From NCBI GenBank assembly GCA_041748615.1, contig JBGTCY010000067.1, positions 1-12,673 of the forward strand: a stretch of DNA of 12,673 bases, in the 5' to 3' direction. A model generated the notes under the pieces. It had not been told where the DNA came from and searched no databases. It worked only from the letters and a program-made list of their open reading frames with translations. The stretch is from JBGTCY01 sp041748615 (GTDB lineage: Bacteria > Bacteroidota > Bacteroidia > Chitinophagales > CAIOSU01). Shown in pieces: positions 6,020 to 12,673 of this stretch (its first letter is position 1; every line of letters begins with the position of its first letter). The position numbers were made by a program, and so were the translations under genes.

Positions 6020-7690
6020 ATGGACATCTTAAATCAGATTTCATCCAATCCTTTTTTTGAAATTTCAGCGATTCTCATTCTTGCCGCGTTGTTTGGCGCG
6101 GTGGGAAGATTGTTGAAACAACCGTTGATTGTTGCGTTTATCGCATTAGGCATCATCGTTGGACCTTCGGTGCTGAACATCATCCATTCGCAGGAAAAAA
6201 TTCATTTTCTCGCGGAGATGGGAATTGCCATCCTCTTGTTCGTAGTCGGATTGAAACTCGACCTCAACCTTATTAAATCCACAGGCGGTGTTGCTTTGTC
6301 CACCGGTTTAGGGCAAGTGCTTTTCACATCCCTGTTCGGCTACCTCATCAGTATCGGCTTGGGTTATCCTCCCATTCCTTCGCTCTATATCGCGATTGCG
6401 CTGACGTTTTCCAGTACGATTATTATTGTAAAACTTCTTTCCGACAAAAAAGAAATTGACGCGCTCCACGGTCAAATCGCCATCGGATTTCTGATTGTGC
6501 AAGATATTGTCGTGGTGTTGATTATGATTGTACTTTCAGCCGTAGGAAGGGGAACGGGTGCTGAAAATAACCTGACATGGACCATCATCGGAGTAATATC
6601 GAAAGGCGCATTGATGGTGACGATTACCGGATTGATGATGCGCTTCATCTTACCACGCCTCACTGAATATCTTGCCAAGTCATCTGAACTGTTAGTGTTG
6701 TTTTCTATCGCGTGGGCGGTTGCGCTGGCATCCGCCAGTGAAATGATGGGATTCAGTCGCGAAGTAGGGGCGTTTCTGGCGGGTGTTTCGTTAGCTTCCA
6801 CGCCTTACCGTGAAGTCATCAGCGGCAGATTGGTCAGCTTGCGAGATTTTTTATTGTTATTTTTCTTTATCCATTTAGGTTCCACTTTAGACCTTTCTTT
6901 ACTCAGAGGTCAGGTCGCACCTTCATTTGTTTTTTCCGTGTTTGTGTTGGTAGGTAATCCGCTGATTGTGATGATGATTATGGGCTTGATGGGCTACCGC
7001 AAACGCACCGGTTTTCTCGCTGGATTGACAGTGGCTCAAATCAGCGAGTTCTCCCTCATTTTTGCCGCGCTTGGACTTACGCTTGGACATATTGACGAAG
7101 AAACCGTTGGTTTAATCACGCTTGTCGGTTTGATTACTATCGGACTTTCGACTTACATGATTCTTTACTCCTATCCATTATTTGAAAAGTTAGCCCCCAT
7201 GCTGAGTATTTTCGAAAAGAAAAATCCTTTCCGTGAAGCGCGAATGCTGCAAAATGAGGAGAAAAAAATTGACGCGATTGTTTTCGGTTTGGGACGATAT
7301 GGCGGCAGCATTGCCAATAGCTTAAAAAAAGAAGGACTTACTGTGATGGGAATTGATTTCGACCCGGGTTCTGTAGAAAAATGGAACAAAGCAGGCGGCT
7401 ATGCGCAATATGGCGACCTTGAAGACCCTGAACTTCCGGAACAACTACCGTTGAAACATGCGAAATATCTCATCAGCAGTTTACCTGAAGTTCAAGCCAA
7501 TCTTGCACTATTAAAGTGTATGAAAAATTATGGTTTTAATGGACGCATCATTCTTACCGCCCATAATATTGAAAACGCTTCCCTGCTTGACCAAGAAGGC
7601 GCTGACCTTATTCTCATGCCTTTTGCGGATGCGGCAGAAACTGTGATGAATAAATTGAAATTATTGGAGGAGAGTACGGATTCAAAATAA
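6020..7690 (+). CDS. CPA2 cation/proton antiporter with TrkA-N domain
   Basis: A 556-residue inner-membrane protein. Residues about 10-390 form the multi-span Na+/H+ exchanger domain of the CPA2 (KefB/KefC-like) family, with FSSTIIIVKLL (130-140), the ion-site pair Gln161-Asp162 in LIVQDIVVV, VGAFLAGVSLA (249-259) and AQISEFSLIF (339-348). A cytoplasmic TrkA-N (RCK) domain follows at about 416-550, with the dinucleotide motif GLGRYG (423-428) and acidic Asp446/Asp448 at the end of strand 2, suggesting NAD(H) binding and gating. No TrkA-C domain is present, unlike the neighbouring antiporter at 7740-9710. It likely exchanges K+ or Na+ for H+ in pH or ion homeostasis; the ion is not determinable. 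ATG start with no Shine-Dalgarno sequence, 38 bp after the hydrolase gene. Confidence 0.9.
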   Translation: MDILNQISSNPFFEISAILILAALFGAVGRLLKQPLIVAFIALGIIVGPSVLNIIHSQEKIHFLAEMGIAILLFVVGLKLDLNLIKSTGGVALSTGLGQVLFTSLFGYLISIGLGYPPIPSLYIAIALTFSSTIIIVKLLSDKKEIDALHGQIAIGFLIVQDIVVVLIMIVLSAVGRGTGAENNLTWTIIGVISKGALMVTITGLMMRFILPRLTEYLAKSSELLVLFSIAWAVALASASEMMGFSREVGAFLAGVSLASTPYREVISGRLVSLRDFLLLFFFIHLGSTLDLSLLRGQVAPSFVFSVFVLVGNPLIVMMIMGLMGYRKRTGFLAGLTVAQISEFSLIFAALGLTLGHIDEETVGLITLVGLITIGLSTYMILYSYPLFEKLAPMLSIFEKKNPFREARMLQNEEKKIDAIVFGLGRYGGSIANSLKKEGLTVMGIDFDPGSVEKWNKAGGYAQYGDLEDPELPEQLPLKHAKYLISSLPEVQANLALLKCMKNYGFNGRIILTAHNIENASLLDQEGADLILMPFADAAETVMNKLKLLEESTDSK

Positions 7691-7739
7691 TAAGCAAACT
7701 CCCCCTTTTCGTAAAACCCCAATCACCTCTCATTATTCA
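7691..7739. other. Convergent 49-bp junction between two antiporters
   Basis: Only 49 bp separate the stop codons of the two convergent antiporter genes. I see no stem-loop with a T-run on either strand, so the 3' ends of the two transcripts may overlap. Confidence 0.5.
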
Positions 7740-9710
7740 TCACGCCTTCACTACATAACGGCTGATTCTTTGGATATCAGAGGGCAAACCAATCACAACT
7801 AAAATATCATTTTGGGATAATGAAATGTCCGGTTGTGGGTTGTGGATTAAAGCGCCTTTTCTTTCAATGGCGATTGCGTTGATGTTATACTCCTTGCGCA
7901 AGCCGATATCTTCCAGAGTTCTGTTAATCCATTCTGAATTTTCAGGCACTCTCAATCGCTTGATATCCAGACTTGAAAGAAAAGGTGTTTCATGTTCGAT
8001 AGGTTCAATATCCGCTCTTTTGCGCAGCATCTGGTAGTTTTCTTTTCGGATGGCATCAGTGAAGTTGTCAATATCATTCTCCGGCACTAAGTAATATTTC
8101 ATCACCCTGGAAAAAATTTCGATGGATGTTTCAAACTCTTCCGGGATAACTTCATCAGCGCCTAATTTTTGCAGGATATCCAACTCGTGCATAAAACGGG
8201 TACGCACGATGATGCGCACATTGGCGCTCATTTTCCGGAGTCCTGAAACAATCATTTCCGTTGCAATCGGGTCATGGGTTGCCACCACTGCGATACGCGC
8301 CTGCTCCACATTCGCCCGAAGTAAAGTATCATGATTCGAAGCATCGCCATAAATAAAGTTTTCACGCTTCAGTCTTTCTTTCTTATAAGTTTCCGGATTG
8401 TAATCTATGATGACATAAGGGATGTTCGCTTCCCTCGCTCCGCGTGCGACATTCCTGCCGTTCATCCCGTATCCGATAATCACCACATGGTCTTTCACAT
8501 TCATGATGTGTTCATTACTGCCGGTCGATTTTTCAGTTTCGGATACTTTTTTTCCGCTTCCCTTTTGAACAAGGAACGCGGCAATTCTCGGAGCCGCCTG
8601 AATCACAAAAGGCGACAACCCCATTGAAATCACGGATACGGAAAGAAAAATCTGAGATAAATGCGCATCCAATAAATTGTATTGCGCGCCCTGCTGTGAT
8701 AAAATGAAAGCAAATTCTCCGACCTGGAACAATGAAAATGCGGTAATCCAAATTGACCTTGCCGGTAATTTAAGAATGTAACCCACTAACCAAACGATGG
8801 CAATTTTCACCAACATCACCACCACTGTGGAACTTATCACCAACAGCGGCTCACTAATTAGCACGCGCAAGTCAAGCAGCATTCCTACCGAGATGAAAAA
8901 GATGCTAGTGAAAATTTTCTTGAGCGGTAAAATGCTGCTCATCGCTTCGAGGCTGTATTCCGATTCGGAAATAATCAGTCCGGCAAGAAACGCTCCAAGC
9001 GCCAATGAAAGTCCGATTTTGAAAGTGAGAAAAGCCGTGATAAAACAAACAACGAGAATGAACAACAGAAACAACTCGCGATTGCGCGTATGCACCACAC
9101 TGCTGATGAGACGGGGCATTACTTTTCTTGAGCCGACTATCACCACCACCACGATGACGATACCCGCGAGCAATTTCAGCATGTCGTACAATTCAAAACC
9201 TTTTCCCGAAATCCATGGCAGCAGCAAAATCAATGGCACGATAACGATGTCCTGATAAATCAAAATTGAGAGCGCGACTTTCCCGTGAAAGGATTCTATC
9301 TGATTGCTTTCCTGATAAAGTTGCAAAACGATTGCCGTGCTGCTGAGGCAAAAAAGAAACCCGATATATAATGCCTGATTCCATGCCAGCCCGATGAGCA
9401 TGGAAATGCCGAAAAAGGCGAGGATGGTCAGAAACACCTGGAGGGTGCCGCCAATCATGATGTATCGCCTCGAAGCAATCAGTTTTTCTAATGAAAACTC
9501 AATACCAATGGTGAAAAGCAACAACAGCACGCCCACTTCAGCGAGCAGTTCCACTTCATGCACATCAGTGACCAACCCCAAGCCATGCGGACCTGACAGC
9601 ATTCCTGCCACCAGAAAAGCCACAATGGTGGGTATCTTCAAACGTAAACACACATAGAGCACCACTGCTGCCAGTGCCAATACCACCGTGATGTCCATCA
9701 TGATCCCCAT
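7740..9710 (-). CDS. CPA2 cation/proton antiporter with TrkA-N and TrkA-C domains
   Basis: About 656 residues from ATG 9710. The frame extends to a TTG at 9818, but the extra 36 residues are polar and unlike the family, while ATG 9710 (or 9701/9698) leads straight into the first membrane span (MDITVVLALAAVVLY). The exchanger domain covers about 5-385 with LSSTAIVLQLYQE (123-135), ion-site pair Gln153-Asp154 (IYQD), LGAFLAGLIISESEY (238-252) and FQVGEFAFIL (328-337). The TrkA-N domain starts at about 405 with GYGMNG (413-418) and Asp436 at the end of strand 2. A TrkA-C domain occupies about 570-654. This is the architecture of K+/H+ antiporters such as KefB/KefC and YbaL; no glutathione-gating partner (KefF/KefG) is nearby, so it should not be called glutathione-gated. 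It lies downstream of folC with a 298-bp gap, so it probably has its own promoter. Confidence 0.9.
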   Translation of the reverse strand: MGIMMDITVVLALAAVVLYVCLRLKIPTIVAFLVAGMLSGPHGLGLVTDVHEVELLAEVGVLLLLFTIGIEFSLEKLIASRRYIMIGGTLQVFLTILAFFGISMLIGLAWNQALYIGFLFCLSSTAIVLQLYQESNQIESFHGKVALSILIYQDIVIVPLILLLPWISGKGFELYDMLKLLAGIVIVVVVIVGSRKVMPRLISSVVHTRNRELFLLFILVVCFITAFLTFKIGLSLALGAFLAGLIISESEYSLEAMSSILPLKKIFTSIFFISVGMLLDLRVLISEPLLVISSTVVVMLVKIAIVWLVGYILKLPARSIWITAFSLFQVGEFAFILSQQGAQYNLLDAHLSQIFLSVSVISMGLSPFVIQAAPRIAAFLVQKGSGKKVSETEKSTGSNEHIMNVKDHVVIIGYGMNGRNVARGAREANIPYVIIDYNPETYKKERLKRENFIYGDASNHDTLLRANVEQARIAVVATHDPIATEMIVSGLRKMSANVRIIVRTRFMHELDILQKLGADEVIPEEFETSIEIFSRVMKYYLVPENDIDNFTDAIRKENYQMLRKRADIEPIEHETPFLSSLDIKRLRVPENSEWINRTLEDIGLRKEYNINAIAIERKGALIHNPQPDISLSQNDILVVIGLPSDIQRISRYVVKA

Positions 9711-9870
9711 CTCAACTAATATTTTATTTTGATTATTTCGGATGCAAAATACAACATCCCGGATGGAAGTTTTGGGGTTATTTATGAACGGAAATGTATT
9801 TGTGTGAGGACACTTCAATACATTTCAAAACGTGAATTTCGGATGTCGGGGAATTGAAATACGATTGTCC

Positions 9871-9886
9871 ATAGACGATAGTCTAT
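9871..9886. repeat. Short inverted repeat ATAGAC-GATA-GTCTAT
   Basis: Perfect 6-bp arms around a 4-nt loop, within a run of CATAG/CTATA words (9870-9895). It may be a remnant of an intergenic repeat or a protein site. Too short to assign. Confidence 0.35.
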
Positions 9887-9903
9887 ATGCCATAGTTTGA
9901 ACT

Positions 9904-9917
9904 GCAAGTGTACTTGC
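9904..9917. repeat. Short inverted repeat GCAAGT-GT-ACTTGC
   Basis: Perfect 6-bp arms around a 2-nt centre, followed on the plus strand by GAAAAAATT. The 2-nt loop is too tight for a stable RNA hairpin, so a DNA-binding dyad is the more likely reading if it is functional. Confidence 0.3.
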
Positions 9918-10008
9918 TGAAAAAATTGGTTGACCTTTTATTGTTATTGCCATTGCCAGAATAGTTTCTCAAAGTATCTAACATCTACCATCATCCCCTC
10001 CCCTCCCC

Positions 10009-11298
10009 TCACACCACCTCCGCCACGACAAACGTACTTCCTCCAATGAAAATTACATCCTGTTCGGTTGCATTCAGTCTGGCGACTTCCAGCGCTTCAC
10101 GCACTGAAGAAAATGCTTCGCCAAGCAGTCCATACGCGGCTGATTGTTTTTTTAATGCAATGGCATCCATGCCGCGCGGAATATCGGGTTTGCAGAAATA
10201 ATAATTCGCGTTTGAAGGAAAGAGCGGCAAGGTGGCGGATAAGTCCTTATCATTCACAAAACCGATGACAAAATGCAGTCTTTGCGCTTTCAGTTGCAGC
10301 AACTCTTTCAAAGTAACTTTTAACCCGTGGCTATTGTGCCCGCTGTCGGCAATGATGACAGGCGATGCTTTGGACAAAAATTCCCAACGCCCGATGAGAT
10401 GTGTTAATTCTTTTACACGCTTCATGCCCTCGAGTATGTGTTTTTCGGAAACAGGGATACCGCTGGCATTCAGTTGTTTCGCGCTGAACCACGCAGTCGC
10501 CAGGTTTTTTAATTGAAAATCACCATAAAGCTGTGTGAAACACTCCCGGTGGGTCGTCACTTCATTTTCCACGATGTTAAACAACATGCCTTCCGGAGTT
10601 TTGTCCAACACCTCCATGCGCACATGATGGTCGGCAAATTCAATGAAACTTTCTTTTTCCATCGCTGATTTAAAAAAAACGGGTGCGGTTACCGGGTCGG
10701 CTTCGCCAATCACCACCGGCACATGCGGCTTGATAATCCCCGCTTTTTCAAATGCGATTTCCGGCAGCGTATTGCCGAGAAACTGCATGTGGTCGTATCC
10801 GATATTGGTAATCACCGAAAGCAGGGGTGTAATGACATTTGTTGAATCAAACCTCCCGCCCATACCCGTTTCAATCACCGCGATGTCCACCTGATGATTT
10901 ACGAAATGTTCAAAAGCCATCGCTACGGTCAGTTCAAAAAACGAAGGTTTGATTTTCAGATATTGTTGCTGATATTTTTCAACAAAACGAACCACTTCCT
11001 CTTCGCTGATATACTCCCCGTTGATTTTAATCCGCTCACGGAAATCACGGTAGTGAGGCGAGATGTATAAACCTGTTTTGTACCCGGCAGCCATCAGCAT
11101 GGCGGTGAGCAAATGAGAAACGGAACCTTTACCGTTGGTGCCGGCAATGTGAATGGCTTTGATTTGCCGGTGTGGGTCGCCCAACATTTCGCAAAGCGCG
11201 AGGGTATTGGTGAGGTCTTTTTTATATGCCGCTGCGCCAACACGCTGAAACATGGGCAGTTGTTCGTAGAGATGTTGAAACGCTTCAGGGTAGGTCAA
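10009..11298 (-). CDS. folC: Bifunctional dihydrofolate/folylpolyglutamate synthase
   Basis: Adds glutamate to dihydropteroate and to reduced folates using ATP, in the cytoplasm. It has 429 residues, the normal length. Motifs: P-loop AGTNGKGSVSH (52-62), SPHYRDFRERI (80-90), ETGMGGRFDSTN (143-154), NIGYDHMQFLG (165-175), IAFEKAGIIK with the probable carbamylated Lys185 (181-190), and DSGHNSHG in the C-terminal Mur-ligase-like domain. The start is TTG at 11298 (L/MTYPEAFQHLYEQLPMFQRVGAAAY), matching the typical Bacteroidota FolC N-terminus; an in-frame TGA at 11317-11319 excludes a longer start at a usual codon, and the next Met (residue 16) would cut into conserved sequence. Just after the stop codon the mRNA runs into three GGGG tracts. 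The upstream neighbour, the M1 peptidase, is divergent across a 232-bp AT-rich gap. Confidence 0.94.
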   Translation of the reverse strand: MTYPEAFQHLYEQLPMFQRVGAAAYKKDLTNTLALCEMLGDPHRQIKAIHIAGTNGKGSVSHLLTAMLMAAGYKTGLYISPHYRDFRERIKINGEYISEEEVVRFVEKYQQQYLKIKPSFFELTVAMAFEHFVNHQVDIAVIETGMGGRFDSTNVITPLLSVITNIGYDHMQFLGNTLPEIAFEKAGIIKPHVPVVIGEADPVTAPVFFKSAMEKESFIEFADHHVRMEVLDKTPEGMLFNIVENEVTTHRECFTQLYGDFQLKNLATAWFSAKQLNASGIPVSEKHILEGMKRVKELTHLIGRWEFLSKASPVIIADSGHNSHGLKVTLKELLQLKAQRLHFVIGFVNDKDLSATLPLFPSNANYYFCKPDIPRGMDAIALKKQSAAYGLLGEAFSSVREALEVARLNATEQDVIFIGGSTFVVAEVV

Positions 11299-11530
11299 CT
11301 TAAAATGAATTTGAACTCAAATATCGCACAACAAGATGAATGGTAATCTGATAAACTATTCATCGGGATAAAATTAAGAGGCTTCTAAATAAAACCTTAC
11401 TAACAAGTTGTCATGTTAAGCATCAAAAATCAATTCATAAAAAACAAATAATAATCAATTCAAAATAATCAAAATACAAATTAATCCAGACAGTGCAATG
11501 TGGGTTTTAGAATTGTGGTAGTGAATAATT
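11299..11530. promoter_or_regulatory. Divergent AT-rich region between folC and M1 peptidase
   Basis: 232 bp of very AT-rich DNA, especially 11430-11490, between divergent folC and the peptidase gene. Promoters for both should lie here. I could not find a confident -33 TTTG / -7 TAnnTTTG pair, a hairpin or a small gene. Confidence 0.4.
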
Positions 11531-12673
11531 ATGATGAAATTTGAAAAAAATCATTCAGAATTCATGTCAAAGCGTTTTTTTAGATGTTTTAAGTATCTCA
11601 TCCTGATTTTTGGGATTTTCACCGAGTGTATTTTTTTTTCCGACAACCTGCTCGCGCAATCATTCCTTCAATTTCCAGGTTGTTCCCACAAATATCAATC
11701 ACAACATTTATCTGCAAAAAAAACAAGTAACCCGAATTTTGATGTGCTTCATTATGACATCCGGTTAGACATTTCCGATTTAAGTACGCAAACCATCAGC
11801 GGTTTTACCATCGTGACAATCAAGTCTGAAATCAATGGATTACAGGAAGTTGAATTAAATCTTTTAGCGCTGACTGTAGATTCCGTATTATCCGCAAATA
11901 CGTCAATCTCATTTTCGCAGGTTGAGCCGAATTTATTCATTACACTTCCGCTGCCATTGGCGCTGGGAGCTACTGCGGAATTGACAATTTATTATGGGGG
12001 TCAGCCGGTCACTGACGCTTCCGGCTGGGGTGGATTTTATTTCAGCGGCAATTACGCTTTCAACCTTGGAGTTGGTTTTGCTGCCGACCCGCATAATTTC
12101 GGCAGAGCGTGGTTCCCCTGCGTGGATAATTTCACCGACCGCGCGACTTATGATTTTCACATTACTACTTCCTCTGCACACAAAGCATTTTGTAACGGAC
12201 TCTTGCAAAACACAACTACACATCCCAACAATACAATTACCTGGCACTGGAAACTGAGTCAGTCCATTCCGACCTATTTAGCATCGGTGGCAGTGGGTCC
12301 TTATGTGGCAGTCGAGAAAACCTATCAAAGTATTTCAGGAAATCCGGTGCCCGTCACGCTGGCTGCTCAGCCGAGCGATACGGTGAATTTCAAAAATTCA
12401 TTTGTGCATCTGCCGGACGCGTTTGAAGCGTTTGAAGCGTGTTTTGGAGAACATCCATTTGAACGCATCGGATTTACGCTGGTCCCCTTCAACAGTGGTG
12501 CGATGGAACACGCCACCAACATTGCTTATCCACGCTATGCCGCCAATGGTTTTTTGCAATATGAATCCCTGATGGCTCATGAATTCAGTCATCACTGGTG
12601 GGGCGATTTGGTGACTTGCGAAACGGCAGAAGACATGTGGCTCAACGAAGGCTGGGCAAGATATTCGGAGAAA
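11531..12673 (+). CDS. Secreted M1-family zinc aminopeptidase, N-terminal part
   Basis: The gene is cut by the right window edge; 381 codons are visible. An in-frame TGA at 11522 precedes ATG 11531; ATG 11534 or 11564 (residue 12) are alternative starts, the last giving the most regular signal peptide (MSKRFFRCFKYLILIFGIF, ending at LLAQ). The body shows the M1 N-terminal beta domain, starting DVLHYDIRLDIS, then the exopeptidase motif GAMEHAT (323-329) and the zinc motif HEFSH (350-354), in which His350 and His354 are ligands and Glu351 is catalytic. Exactly 18 residues later the third ligand Glu373 follows in LNEGWARYSE, the diagnostic HEXXH-(18)-E of M1 peptidases. GAMEH, in place of the GAMEN of most M1 enzymes, is common in secreted Bacteroidota members. 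Likely exported to digest peptides; a type IX secretion C-terminal domain is plausible but lies outside the window. Confidence 0.93.
   Translation, partial: MMKFEKNHSEFMSKRFFRCFKYLILIFGIFTECIFFSDNLLAQSFLQFPGCSHKYQSQHLSAKKTSNPNFDVLHYDIRLDISDLSTQTISGFTIVTIKSEINGLQEVELNLLALTVDSVLSANTSISFSQVEPNLFITLPLPLALGATAELTIYYGGQPVTDASGWGGFYFSGNYAFNLGVGFAADPHNFGRAWFPCVDNFTDRATYDFHITTSSAHKAFCNGLLQNTTTHPNNTITWHWKLSQSIPTYLASVAVGPYVAVEKTYQSISGNPVPVTLAAQPSDTVNFKNSFVHLPDAFEAFEACFGEHPFERIGFTLVPFNSGAMEHATNIAYPRYAANGFLQYESLMAHEFSHHWWGDLVTCETAEDMWLNEGWARYSEK

Larger units (their letters stand above)
9711..10008 (-). promoter_or_regulatory. 298-bp spacer upstream of the TrkA-C antiporter
   Basis: Non-coding between folC and the antiporter, both on the minus strand. 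It presumably carries the antiporter promoter: a TATTTTG near 9742-9748 (minus strand) is close to, but not exactly, the Bacteroidota -7 consensus, and no matching -33 TTTG was found. It also holds two short inverted repeats (9871-9886, 9904-9917), the repeat word ATCTAACATCT (9976-9986) and a C-rich tract (9995-10008). No credible gene was seen. Confidence 0.4.

Noticed and set aside
8797..9255. 152-codon open frame opposite the second antiporter
   Set aside because: Ser/Thr/Asn/Ile-rich translation typical of the reverse complement of membrane-protein codons; the antiporter on the other strand has clear domains.
9711..9818. N-terminal extension of the second antiporter from TTG 9818
   Set aside because: Polar, unlike the family, and ATG 9710/9701/9698 leads directly into the first transmembrane span.
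12421..12438. Tandem TTTGAAGCG direct repeat in the M1 peptidase gene
   Set aside because: Just two 9-bp units encoding FEAFEA within a normal helix; likely chance.
1..12673. CRISPR array, tRNA, rRNA, transposase or prophage signals
   Set aside because: No regularly spaced repeats, cloverleaf-like sequences, rRNA segments or mobile-element proteins were seen.

Overview
The window reads as chromosomal DNA of a Bacteroidota bacterium, probably a non-enteric, aerobic-type lineage. The basis is a Wzi/RemB-like outer-membrane barrel, a Bacteroidota-style FolC and dihydroorotase, a secreted M1 metallopeptidase with the Bacteroidota GAMEHAT motif, almost no Shine-Dalgarno sequences, and AT-rich intergenic DNA. 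Base composition and codon use look even throughout. I see no rRNA, tRNA, CRISPR array, transposase or phage gene.

Layout. Positions 1-216 are non-coding, with a strong 15-bp palindrome and a weaker hairpin. Positions 217-2513 (minus strand) are a two-gene unit: a lipoprotein with one CXXCH haem c motif (DUF3365/Tll0287-like), overlapping by 4 bp a Wzi/RemB-type outer-membrane protein. Only 14 bp from the lipoprotein start, pfkA (ATP-dependent 6-phosphofructokinase) runs the other way, followed by pyrC (dihydroorotase, with Gln in place of the first metal-binding His). Next come a MEST-like alpha/beta hydrolase and a CPA2 cation/proton antiporter with a TrkA-N domain, also on the plus strand and probably co-transcribed. 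The hydrolase reading frame clearly extends upstream of its first usual start codon. A second, larger CPA2 antiporter with TrkA-N and TrkA-C domains lies convergently on the minus strand, preceded on that strand by folC, which appears to start with TTG. From 11531 to the right edge is the N-terminal part of a secreted M1-family zinc aminopeptidase, cut by the window.

Functionally this is mostly core metabolism (glycolysis, pyrimidine and folate synthesis) plus envelope and ion-homeostasis functions. I found no convincing undescribed multi-gene system. The points most worth a second look are the missing start codon of the hydrolase, the Gln in the dihydroorotase metal site, the 14-bp divergent junction at pfkA, the coupled haem lipoprotein/barrel pair, and the intergenic repeat families.
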